Source of the DNA: Nematostella vectensis
Taxonomy: Eukaryota > Cnidaria > Anthozoa > Actiniaria > Edwardsiidae
Direction: 5' to 3'
Assembly: GCF_932526225.1 (NCBI RefSeq)
Contig: NC_064042.1
Location: 8,241,540 to 8,301,539 of the forward strand
Length of the DNA stretch: 60,000 nt
Below are positions 1-12,500 of the stretch, one piece after another. Positions within the stretch are counted from its first letter, which is position 1, and each line of letters begins with the position of its first letter. The translations under genes and the position numbers were made by a program. A model generated the notes under the pieces. The model was not told the DNA's origin. It made no database searches and worked only from the letters and a program-made list of their open reading frames with translations.

Positions 1-288
1 GCTGAAAAGGGAACAACAATGCTCACTCAAGGAAAAATCTCGAACTGGGGTATTACTCATGCGGTCAAGTGACTGCATCCTTTCGGTTTCATTGGTTCAA
101 CACGTAACAATTTCTCACCCTTTTGTCATTCAAGATCAAACAAAAACACGCAAAGAAACAGAACACCAATTTCCAGTTAAGCGGTGCATTATAAGTGTGA
201 ATTTTGGTTTATTTTCTTGACATCCTTAGGCCTTTTGTGAAAAGATTGAATGTTGTCGCGATAAAATTTCTTACACCGCTATCTCCAG
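1..288 (+). other. Intron (3' part), no feature seen
   Basis: This is the upstream intron, ending in a CTCCAG acceptor before exon 1. I see no exon-like open frame and no repeat in it. Confidence 0.5.
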
Positions 289-527
289 GTCCTTCACCAG
301 GGACTTTATGAATACTCGTGGAAAACATTAGAGTCAGCGGACTTTGTGGAGCATGCGTCTTACTTGGTGTGTGATGACGTACACTTCAACCTCGGTACCG
401 TGCAGTCCAATTACCGCGAGATCTGCAGCATTGCGGACTCATGGTCGACTGGTGGTCAGCTGGACGTATTTACCCCCAGGGACCCCTCCCTTACTTATCC
501 CATGGACAAGTTACAAGGGCAGCACAA
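289..527 (+). CDS. Exon 1: dynein tail
   Basis: Residues 1-79, beginning VLHQGLYEYSWKTLESADF. The exon is bounded by acceptor CTCCAG and donor GTGAGT and leaves two bases for the next exon. It lies in the poorly conserved tail (stem), which in dyneins carries associated chains and dimerisation. Placement rests on frame continuity with the later linker and motor exons. Confidence 0.75.
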
Positions 528-3500
528 GTGAGTACCATGTTAACTTTAAACTTGGCCTGTCATAATGCAATGCATTCTTTGAAGGAAGAGTTTGTCCATC
601 AATGGTTGGCAAATTCAGGTGTGACCAGAGCGTGAAATCTGCCCGCCTGACCATGTCTCTTGGGCGTCTTTGTTTCAGTGAGATTTTCGAGAATCACAAG
701 CATACCATCATCGTCGGAGGATTCAGGATTCATGCGCTGCTTAAGTCCACGTTTGAGGTAATATTTCCCATTCCTTTGGGTACATGTTCTGCCGAGATGC
801 AAAATAAAAGCAGTCATACAAAAAATTGAGTCATGAGTAATACTGAATTTGTACAATAAACCATGCATAGGTTCTAAATGTGAACCCACACTATAAAATA
901 AATAAACAGTATATATATCTAGCACTAATACTTTAAAATCCTTATGCGCACTGAAAAAGGCCCATCCTACAGCTAAGGAACACAAACTCCTAGTAAGCTC
1001 ACATATATTCAACAAGTCAAATTCAGGGCCGAAATACAGATAGATGCAGCGTATTTAATTAATCACTACTTAATAGCTATTAAAGCCGCATTGTCACCAG
1101 TTTACTTCCGGTCGATTACGTAACAATCTCCGATGATTTTTAACGGAAAACGCGAAAAATATTTCAAAATATTGAAAGAAGTGTGTCTATTGGACGTTTC
1201 TTTGAGAATGTGATTGATAATTTAGAGCGGATGGCCTGTTAAATATCTCGGATTCAAATATATTCTTTTGTCTTTTAACGGTTGAGGTTTCCGTCGGACC
1301 TCCGGAAAGGAACTGGTGACAAGGAGACTTGAATAAAATGTCGTGTTTGACTAAGCTTCTCTTGTCCCGGGTTTCCAGGCAGTCCAGATAAGTAGAGCGT
1401 CACCTGCCTGGCAGAGCTACACCCAGCATGTGAGTGATGTGGTCCTGAGAGGTCTCCGTGAATCAACACTCGCCTCACTACGCTCGATGCTCAATCAGAT
1501 CGTAACCGCTAACATAGCTCAGGTGAGCTTTGAAGTCCAAATTTTACAGCTTTCATGTTTTAACTGTTTATCAAATTACCCAAAACTATAAAGATAAATC
1601 ACGCAACCCTTTTGGGCACCCGATTGTAACGTAATTTTTTATAGGGTATTTTTTACGAGTTTTTTTCTACTTAGAAGGCTCTTGTGGGTGTTGTTTTGTC
1701 TAGCTAGTTTAGTTTAGTTTATTGGCTTTGTCACACAAAAATACTACGGTTTACAATAGGAAATAAACAAAATTAAGAAAATAAGAAACAATGTGACGGG
1801 AGAAGAAAACAGGGCGTAAGCCCCAATTGAAATTCTTTCCCAACAAATTACAAACAATAAAAATTCTAAAACGAAAATAAAAATTGAATTACATAAATTT
1901 AAGCTCTATGAAATTATGGAGGTTGGTAAAAAGCAAGTTTCTCTAAATAGTGAGTTGTCAGCTGATATCTGAAAGACGAAAGCGTAGTGCAAGATTTCAT
2001 AAGTGAAGGAAGTCTATTCCAAAGTTTGACAGTTCTAGGGAAATACGAATTCCTGTAATAATTTTGGTTGTGAGTGGAAAAAAGGCGGTAATTGTTAGGA
2101 TGGTAATTTCGAGTATTGTAACGGGACGTGGCTGGAGAGAGAAGGCTAGCTAAACTAATGCTAACATCACCATTTTTTATTTTAAATAACAGAACTAGAT
2201 CGGTTATGTCTCTTCGATATTCTAATGGGAGGAGCTTAAGAGTTTTCAGCCTTTCTGTGTATGAAACATCGGCGGGATAGTTCAAAATAAACTGGGATGC
2301 TCGACGCTGGAGAGCTTTGTGCTTGCCTGTCGAAGGCGACCAAATGCAAGAAGCATACTCCAGGTGGGGCCTAACAAGGGTGCAGTACAGCAGCTGTCTT
2401 GTAGTTGGGTCGAGGATGTCAGAACAGACCCGTTTCACTAGTCCAAGCACCCTGTTTGCTTTTGCGCACATAGGCTCGATGTGAGGACCCCAAGACAGAT
2501 ATTTGGTAATTGTAACGCCGAGGTCAGTCACCTGCGCTACTGGATCCAGGGTGCGACCGCATAGTTGGTAAGGGTACGGAGGACGCTTGGTGGAACGCTT
2601 CTTTGACATGTGCACCACTTTACACTTAGATGCACTAAACTCCATGCCGTGTTCTAGACTCCAGCTGTACAGGGAGTCAAGGTCAGCCTGCAACGAGGTT
2701 GAAAAACTTGCAGTGTCTATAGAGCGGCAGAGCTTAGAATCATCAGCATAAAGAGCGATGTTTGAGCCTTGCTGCACGTAGTTAGGCATATCGTTGGCAT
2801 ATACTAGGAACAACAGGGGCCCAAGGATAGATCCCTGTGGGACCCCTGAGGTCATTGACAGCCAAGAGGAGGACACACCATCGAGGACAACACGCTGCCG
2901 CCTTCCCGTTAGGTAGGATACAAACCATTTCAGCAGAGAACCCGTGACTCCATACTGCTGCAGCTTAGAAATAAGCAGATGATGAGGCACCTTGTCAAAT
3001 GCCTTGGAAAGGTCTAGGTGAATGACATCAATGTCCTTCCCCCCTGCTAGTCTGTCTACGATGTCATGATAGACTTCAACAAGTTGCGTCACGGTGGATT
3101 TTCCCTTAAGGAATTCGTGTTGAAGCTGGTAAATATGGGGGGAAATGAAATTTAAGCAGCGCTTGAAGACGCAGCGTTCAAGAACTTTTGACAGGATACA
3201 CAGAAGAGAGATAGGCCTGTAGTTTTCTGCCAGGATAGGGTCATCCTTCTTGAACACAGGTGTGATATTTGCGTCCTTCCAAAGCGCGAGAACGGATCCA
3301 AGAGACAGATTAAACAACTAGTCTAGTTCGAAACTGATCAACTTGTGGTCGGTAGAAATAATGTCATTGAATCCGTGCATGTGTTGAAATTTGGATGGGA
3401 TACTCGTCAAAATTAAATCGAGAATGTTCCTTCCCCTTGTTGGAAAATCAATAAGCTGCCATAAATAGTGATCCTTTATAATTTTGCAGAGATAGTTTGT

Positions 3501-6500
3501 GAGGCAATCGTCGGTTTTAGCGGCTTCTGTCGTCCAGTCGATCTCAGAGAGATTGAAGTCGCTAATCACTATTAACTGATCGTATTTCGCTTTAGAAGCT
3601 AGGCGCAGAGTTTTCTTGAGTTGTTTTAGATACTCTAGGTCAGTGTCCTGCGGCCGGTAATAAATGATAGCCAGAATCTTGCGTCGTGAGTTAGGACGGA
3701 GCTCGCATGCTAAAAGTTCAGCGTCGGTTTCTAAATCACATCGACGGAGGCTTACGATACTGTTTTTGACCGCCAGGAACACTCCTCCTCTACGGGACTG
3801 TCTGTCCCGTCTGTGGATGGTGTAGTCCGCGGAACTAGGGAGTAATTCGCAGTCCAGATAATTTGGATTCAGCCAAGACTCCACACAGAATATTAAGTCC
3901 TTGCCAATGGAAAGTGCTTGGAGTTCGCTCCGTTTTTTAGCGACGCTCCTAGAATTCATATACAAGCATTTCACGGTGGTACAGCAATTACTTTTCCATC
4001 TAGAGAACGCCCGTGGGCCAGGATGAGTGCAACATCTCCGCAGAGAAGCAGAAGCCCAACGAGGTAGCAGTTTGGTCTGGTGAAGTCTCGTCTTGGACGA
4101 AACAGGGAATGATGTTGATTCCCGAAATCAGGCCTATTAGAGAAACCCACTTTGCAAAATCTCCATATATAGAATGACGTCTCTTTGCCATTGCGATTAG
4201 CAATAGGTGGCTGAGCAAAAAGTAGCAAGGATCGTATAGCTAACAAAATGATGACATAGCTCAGGGAGACGTGACTGGCCGCCATGATGGTCAGTTGTTA
4301 CCTATCACGAGAAAATGCAAATATATAAAAGCGTCTTAGAAGGGAGTAACATATTACCACGAGGAAAACGTTAACTACATGGGTTTCATGTAGTTATCGG
4401 TTCAGACCCCTTTAGGCTCGGCCGTGAGGGTCGGATTACAAACAAACAGTTTTCGGAGTCTGAAACGTGTCTTTTCTCCTTTTTGTCAATTGTCTTTGAG
4501 AGATTGTAACACCAATCTTTGAGAGATTGTAACACCAATCTTTGAGAGATTGTAACACCAATCTTTGAGAGATTGTAACACCAATCAATCATGCCGCCAT
4601 TTAAGTATTTTGTTGAAGCGAGAAACTGTGAACTTCAATCAAATGCCGTGGATGCAGCCTCAAACTTTAACCTTGGATGATTAGAATTAAAATTGTGCTT
4701 TAGCGAACACATGTTGTTAAACAGCACAAGCAGTGCATTTCCAATTTTTTTTGGGGGGGAATGTATTTTTCTGAAGAACACATTTCTTGATCCTGTCTAA
4801 TAGTTTGTGAAGGAATTCTACTGTACTCCCTCTTGGTCGTCTCAACTCACGATAATCTATTGACAGGACAACTCGAGCGTACCCATCCTGACCATACGAC
4901 TAGAGCTGATAGGACCCCAAGTACTGTTTAACCCGACGCTGGACGAAAACACCGCCTCACTCAGCGTACAGGAAGCTGTCCAGAACTGGCTCAAAGATTT
5001 CCTGGGCCGGGGTGACCAGATTAAACCCTTGGACGACGGCAGAGAGGTAATTCGTAGTTAAAAAGAAGACAAGGTCAGATCTAGTAATGGCTGAAATAAG
5101 AGTATTCATTAAAGAAAAACACTGCATTACATTAGTTCGTCTTTAGCAAAGGTGAGCAAACAAATACGTAATAATGATAAGTAGTGTCAGTCTAAATTGT
5201 TTTATGCCGTTTATTTTATAAGTTACTTACTGCCTGATTGGTCAGTTCTATAGATCCAGTTCAAAGTCCAGACCTTCCAAATTCAAAGTAATATAGCGGG
5301 GCTTGTTTTAGTTGATTTTTTTTTTTCAATCACCAAACATGGTAATGTAAGGCCTTTTGATGAGGTCTCGTGCAGAAAAGAGCATCGCGCAGCATTACTA
5401 GAATAATGTCGTCACTAAACAAATAGCGTGAATAACGATAGACGTCGGAAGGACGTCAACGACACACATTTAAGATCTCTTCCCGCACTAGAGAAAGAAA
5501 AAAGGTGGTAGCTTATAGGGACTGCGTTCGCTGGCTTTTACCCATGCTGCTTTGTTTCCCTAGTCGTATGCCACATCGATCAAAGAAGATGAGGAGGTGG
5601 TCAGACTTGTAAAGCAGATCACGGATGTTGTGGAGCAGAACTCTACCGAATGCAAGGTAATGTGTCCTTACTGCTTACACCTAAGGCTATGTCACACGAG
5701 GCAATTTTTCTTGCAACTTGCGATGCGGCGATGAATATTTCAGATTGCAGTAACATTATGGAAGCACGGGTGGCCTAGTGTGTTAGCGCGTCGGCCTCTC
5801 ACCGCTGTGGCCCAGGTTCGAATCCTGGCTCAAACTGGGGATTTTTCCGGGTTCCTGCCTTGAATCGAATTTGTCACAAGTGAGTTGAAGTTATTCTCCC
5901 GTGTTTCCAGTCTTCTCGGATAAGGACACTAAACCGGAGGTCCCGTCTCTTCAAGCTGCACTACATTAACCTGAACCGAAGGGACGTAAAAGAACCACTG
6001 GGGACGCAATAAACCCTCTGGCAGTGACCACCCCCAGTGACAGTGCTTAACACTGTCGATAAACAAATCGGCCTCCTAGTATTAGCGAAAGCTACCTATA
6101 GGAGTAATAAATCGAATCGAATCGAATGATACACAAGTCCAGTTTTCAAGAAATGTTGCTAAAAGAGTCCTTTCAAACAATTTTACTTTTCTTGCAACGC
6201 TACAAAAATGCATTGCTAGTTGCAAAAAGGGGTTGTTGCAGCGGGTTGTTCAATACTTTAACAAATCTATGCATGGCATTGTCTGAAACACTTATAAGGC
6301 CACTGGAGCGTATCAGAAAACTAGGTCAAACAATGGAAGGGAACAATGCCATACATTAATTTGTCCGAGTATTGGACTAGTATTGAGGACTAAATCTCTA
6401 AGATAAAGAGATCAGCAAGAAACTCTAGCAAGATATTAAATAGTGCATCAAAAGATCAAGTCGGTCGTGATCAGTAACAAAATACATTTCACACACTTTT

Positions 6501-9500
6501 CGTCTTCTTCCTTGTACTAGTAGCGCTGTGAAATGTAAATTAAAAAACATAAAAGATTTGACGATATTTTCCAGGGATTCCTGGCCACGTTCCGCGAGTA
6601 CGCGTTTTTATGGATGCAGGACGTTCAGCGCACATTCGAAGAGTTCCTTGCGGGTAACATCGCCGCGCACCCGCGTAAGATGAACCGCTCCGAGCTCATC
6701 AGGTCACGTGCCTCCGTCAACTCCGAGAAGTCCAGGAAAGATAAGGACAAGGACACCAGAAGGTTCGGAAATTAATTAATAAATAAATATTATAAAATCG
6801 CTAAATAAATTCCAATACATTGCATCAGTTTACTTCCGGAGGTTCGACGGAAACCTCAACCGTTAAAAGACAGAAGAATCTATTAGAATCCGAGATATGT
6901 AACAGACCATCCTCTAAATTATCAATCATATTCTCCAAGAAACTTCTTATAGACACAATGCTTTCAATATGTTGAAATATTTTTCGCGGTTTCCGATAAA
7001 AATCATCGGAGATTGTTACGTAATCGACCGGAAGTAAACTGGTGACAATGCGGCTTTAAACGCTATTTGTTTACAGCTCTAGCAGGACATCAGCTGCAGC
7101 TTCCACCCTCAGTACCAGCGGCGCCATGGGTCTGTCTGAAAAGACCTTCCTCAACCCTAAGAAAATGACGGCGTCAAGGGAGGCGCGGCAGGAAAGTGGT
7201 CCCTCACTTGACGACTTCGACCGGGAGATCGAGATCTACATGGTAAGAGCCTCGAACATAGGAGAAGTTGAAAGAATCAGCGAGGAAGTGATAGGTTCTT
7301 CACTTAGAGGTTAAACAGGGAGATCGGTCTGCAACTTATGGAGAAGGTCTTGAATGTCTTATGTGATACGGTGATAAGGGTAAACTGCCAGGAATGTGTG
7401 TGTAAGGTGTAGGCTTGGATTGGGCGGCTTCACAGAATGTAAGGCCCCTTTAACACGGTACCGTCAAATTTTGTGACCGTTCATACAGTAATCCATTGCG
7501 TTCACATCGGGGGAAAATGAGACAGCTCGCTGCGGTCGAAAATTCGACCGGCATCATGTTAAAGGGGCCTCCATCACTGTATTAACGGCACGGTAATGTT
7601 TGCAGACGGCACGTGACGAGATCTACGCACTACAGGACTGGTGTGACGTTGGGTGGATGCGTGTCAACATGGCGCCCATTAAGCAAGTGCTGGGAACGTA
7701 CTCCAGCAAATGGATGTTCGTCTACACAAAGTACCTGTCTGATCAGGTGAGAATGACAACGTCATATACCTCCAGGTCTGCTAGAAGGCACGGATGTGCC
7801 TGGTATTAGGGATAACCAAGATCAGTTACAACAAATAGTGGTAGTCGACTAAGGATGCGTTTTTTTTCCTATCATTCTGGAATGGGAATGGTTGGTAGAG
7901 AATGTTCAGAATGGCTTTCGAGTAATGACAAAATGGGTGGAATGGCCTTCATTCCATTCCGGAATAGGAACGCGGGATAAACGAACGCGCGCTTTTTCTA
8001 TTCTACTCATTCTCATTCCGAATCACGAGTAAAAAAAATCCCTTAGTATGGATAGGTTGCATTTCCATAGCGCAAGGATTTGCATAGATATAAAATCGTT
8101 TCAGATGGAACTCTGATCTACCACATAGTGTTATATACCATGTCTAAGAGTTACTTATTGTAGGTATCCTCGACCCTTAATGACTTGGACTCGTTCCTGA
8201 AGCGGATTGAGCCAGGAATTGAGGCGATAACAGGCAACGAGCGTGACATTGCTTCCTTTATGAGACTCATGAGAGTTTTCAACGAGGTAAGAAGCAAGCC
8301 TTTCCATGCATTGATATCAGATAGACACTTCGAGGTAGCAGAAATTCATTTTACCGGGATTCAACTGTAAAAACCAGCTGAATAACCTTTTTTATCACTG
8401 TGTTGTTTTGTTTCTCTTTCCTTTATATGTTTTTACAACCGCCTGCTCCACAACAGCGCTTTCGGCTTTTGCACTCTTCAGTGTTATAACCTATGTGTGG
8501 TTTGCTTGTTGTTATGTTATCACCCATCATCTCTTCCATGTGGGAGAGGGCTGATTGGCGGTTGGTTGCAAAAAAATATAAAGAAAAGGGGAACAAAACG
8601 ACACACTCGTGGAGAGTACCAACTACAAAGGATAACTTCTTTTTTTCCTCTTTGCCTCTTGAAGGTGAGCACCCAGCAAGCCGAGATGGACAGCAAGTTC
8701 ATCGCCATGAAGCGCACCATTGCCTTGTTAGAGAAATACGGGCAGAAACTGCCAGAGATGACACAGAAATTCTACGCCGCAGCTCCACAAAGGTGCGGTG
8801 TTACCCTAGACTAAGGGAAGGCTGCACTTCGCGTAAAATCAGATGGGGTGTGCCACCGGAAACCCGAACCCCTGACCCTACTAAAGATATAAAAATCCCT
8901 AACAGGCGCAACTTTATATTGGCCTGACACGAAAACAGACCTGCTGCCCAGTCGGCCCAGCTGAACGCAAAACGGCCCCTGTCCTTTCCCATACCAGTCA
9001 ACTTTTGCCGTACTGTCTCCCCATAAGAAAATGTCAAAAACTCCCAATTTTACAGACTGTCACTAAATTACGGTCCCGAGGATGCCTTTATGACTAGAGT
9101 TATGACCGTTTAGAACATGTAGACCTGTGTATGAATTCTGTAATTTTATCGCCCAGGTGGAATAACCTAAAGATGAAGGTCAACCAAGCAAAGCAGCGGC
9201 TTGGGCCTCGCATTCAGGCCGAGGCTAGGAGTGTAACACAGGTAACACATGTCATTTACCATTTCATACTTAGACATCGTTCGCAATTTGCCGCCTAAAG
9301 CATTGGTTATTAGGAACTCCACCACTCTAAAAAAAATTCCGATATAACTTTGACTTCCCCTATAATAACTTTATTTCCCCTAGACAAAAAGATCACGGTC
9401 CGATCGCGACACAGGCGTAAATCCTTGGTCCCTAGCACGGGCCAAGCAAACTGATATTGCGAGATCTATGAACTTTTCTCTCACGCGTATTCCACTCTGT

Positions 9501-12500
9501 GTTAGGAGCTGAAGGCATTTGGGGGTCGCTGCGAAGCCCTGTCCCGAGAGTTCGCTGCCTCAGAAGCTTTCAGTCGCAAGTGTGCGATCTACAGCGCATT
9601 CACCCTAATGGATGCGTTCGGCAAGAAACTCGCGACGATGGAGGGCGAGGCGCAGGTCGGTACCTAGACACCATGACACGCCCATACTGTAGCATTTATT
9701 GGGGTATGGAGAGTCACCCATGTTGAGCGAAGCCACAGAAATAAAGACGCCAATATGGAGCAAGCAGGGTTGGTGGGTGGGGCACGTCATCAGAATATCA
9801 TGAGTATTTATCATGAATATTAATGTAATTTAAATAGTACATTGCATGCATACTAATTGGTTGTCGAACGTTCAAGGTTTCACTGTAATTACCCCACTCT
9901 TAGTCAATAAGTGGTATTTAATTGACTTTTCAGGATCTCATCGAGCTTCAGGAGTTGTTTGAGAAAGTTGTGGTCAACTTTTCCGTCTTGCCACAGTAAG
10001 TATTTGGGAAGTTGCAGATACTCAAAAAGAGATAAACAATCAAAGTTTGTTAGCAATTAATCAATCAATAAACGACTACCATAATTGATAGATAAAGTGC
10101 ACGGTAAATCTGATTATGTTTTCTCTACTTTAGGTTGCGTTCAGACCTGGAATGCTTGCGACAGGTTTGGACAACCTATCGCACTGTACAGGAACAGCAT
10201 ACCGAGTGGAAACGCGGCCGATGGCAGCGGATAAACACACGGCTCATGCGCAAAGCAACTGATGCTCAGCTAGAGGTGGTTCAGGCGCTTCCGAGTGACT
10301 CCTGGGACTGGGATGTGTACCTTGGCATGCACGACTCAATACTGAACATCCAGGTAACACAACACTACTTTTGCTCATTATATACCATAACCCTGAATTT
10401 CACTTGGCCTAGGAAATACACCTCCCTCTATTCTTTAGGCGTGTCTGCCCATCGTATACCATAACCCTGCATTTCTAATGGTCTCCAATATACATCTCCC
10501 TCTATTCCTTAGGCGTGTATGCCCATCATAACCCATCACCCCGTATTTCTCGAGGCCTGCAGTATATATATATATATATATTCCTCTATCCCCCATATGC
10601 CTGCCTACCCATTATATACCATAACCCAGTATTTCTCATGGTCTATAATATAATCCATCATATGACATAACCCAGTATTTTTATAGCCTCTAATATACAT
10701 CTCCCTCTACCCCTCCTATGCCTGCCTACCCATTATATACCATAACCCAGTATTTCTCATGGTCTATAATATAATCCATCATATGACATAACCCAGTATT
10801 TTTATAGCCTCTAATATACATCTCCCTCTACCCCTCCTAGGCGTGCCTACCCATTATATACCATAACCCAGTATTTCTCATGGTCTATAATATAATCCAT
10901 CATATGACATAACCCTGTATTTTTATAGCCTCTAATATACATCTCCCTCTACCCCCCCTATGCCTGCCTACCCATTATATACCATAACCCAGTATTTCTC
11001 ATGGTCTATAATATAATCCATCATATGACATAACCCAGTATTTTTATAGCCTCTAATATACATCTCCCTCTACACTTCCTATGCCTGCCAACCCATTATA
11101 TACCATAACTATCCAATATTTCTCATGGTCTATAATATAATCCATCATATGACATAACCCAGTATTTTTATAGCCTCTAATATACATCTCCCTCTACCCC
11201 TCCTAGGCGTGCCTACCCATTATATACCATAACCCAGTATTTCTCATGGTCTATAATATAATCCATCATATGACATAACCCAGTATTTTTATAGCCTCTA
11301 ATATACATCTCCCTCTACCCCTCCTATGCCTGCCTACCCATTATATACCATAACCCAGTATTTCTCATGGTCTATAATATAATCCATCATATGACATAAC
11401 CCAGTATTTTTATAGCCTCTAATATACATCTCCCTCTACCCCTCCTATGCCTGCCTACCCATTATATACCATAACCCAATATTTCTCATGGTCTATAATA
11501 TAATCCATCATATGACATAACCCAGTATTTATAGCCTCTAATATACATCTCCCTCTACCCATCCAAGGCGTGCCTACCCATTATATACCATAACCCTGTA
11601 TTTGTCATGGCCTCTAATATATATCTCCCTTTACCCCCTAGGCGTGCCTGCCGATCATAGACGACTTGAGCAAGTCCGCCATGCGTCAGCGTCACTGGAA
11701 ACAGCTACTGCGTCTTGCTGGTGGAGCTTTACAGATCAGTAACGAGGGCCTGACACGGATGACCTTGGGGCAGCTGCTGGATCTTGGTTTGCACAGTACG
11801 TTTATATGTCTTCACTTAAAAGTCCGTGGGTTTGACTTGCGAGACGAGTCTTAGGGTCCGACTTGCGTGACAAGTCCGTAATAGCCACCACTTACGTGAC
11901 AAGTCTGTGAGTGCGACTTGCATGACAAGTCCGTGAGGGCGACTTGCGTGACAAGTCCGTGATTGCAACTTGTGTGACAAGTCCGTGAGTGCGACTTGTG
12001 TGACAATTCCGTGAGTGCGACTTGCGTGACGATTCCGTGAGTGCGACTTGCGTGATAATCCTGTGAGTGCGACTTGCGTGACAAGTCCGTGAGTGCGACT
12101 TGCGTGACAAGTCCGTGAGTGCGACTTGCGTGACAAGTCCGTGAGTGCAACTTGTGTGACAAGGCCGTGGGTGCGATTCACGTCCCGTGGGGGTGAAATG
12201 CGTGTCTATTCCATTTATACTTATTCTGCAATTATAGAAGCGAAAATAGTATGTGATTCTTTATTATGTTTGTAGACCACGCCGAAGAGGTTCGTGCTAT
12301 CATCCAGAGGGCCACAAAAGACGTGGCTATCGAGAGTTCACTCAAGACTTATGAGGAAGTCTGGCTGAGCAAGATATTCGAGATGAGGCCGCATACGAGA
12401 TACAAGGGACCAGCATCCTCTGCTGCTGCCGTCACGCAAGACGTGAGTCACGCTTTATGTACTGTTACAAAAAAAAACTAGTAAATCTTCACACAGCATA

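Larger units (their letters stand above)
1701..4345 (-). mobile_element. CR1/L2-type LINE (non-LTR retrotransposon), nearly full length, inactive copy
   Basis: It is oriented opposite to the host gene inside the intron between exons 3 and 4. In its own 5' to 3' order it has a hydrophobic leader with a 2A-like motif (4285-3971), an APE-type endonuclease (3974-3318) and a reverse transcriptase (3317-1914). The 3' UTR ends in a short pentamer tail read as AAACT repeats at 1701-1722. Microsatellite tails rather than poly(A) are typical of CR1/L2-group elements. The 5' boundary near 4345 is approximate. No clear target-site duplication was found. Confidence 0.88.

Noticed and set aside
5761-5832. 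Functional tRNA gene
   Set aside because: The tRNA-like head is followed by a SINE body and pentamer tail, and the acceptor stem does not close.
289-9995. A separate gene for the tail exons
   Set aside because: Phases join without a break to the linker and motor exons, and no stop or start intervenes.
11816-12181. 121-codon - strand frame with repeated SHSRTCHASRTHGLVTQVAL
   Set aside because: It arises from the 26-bp minisatellite.
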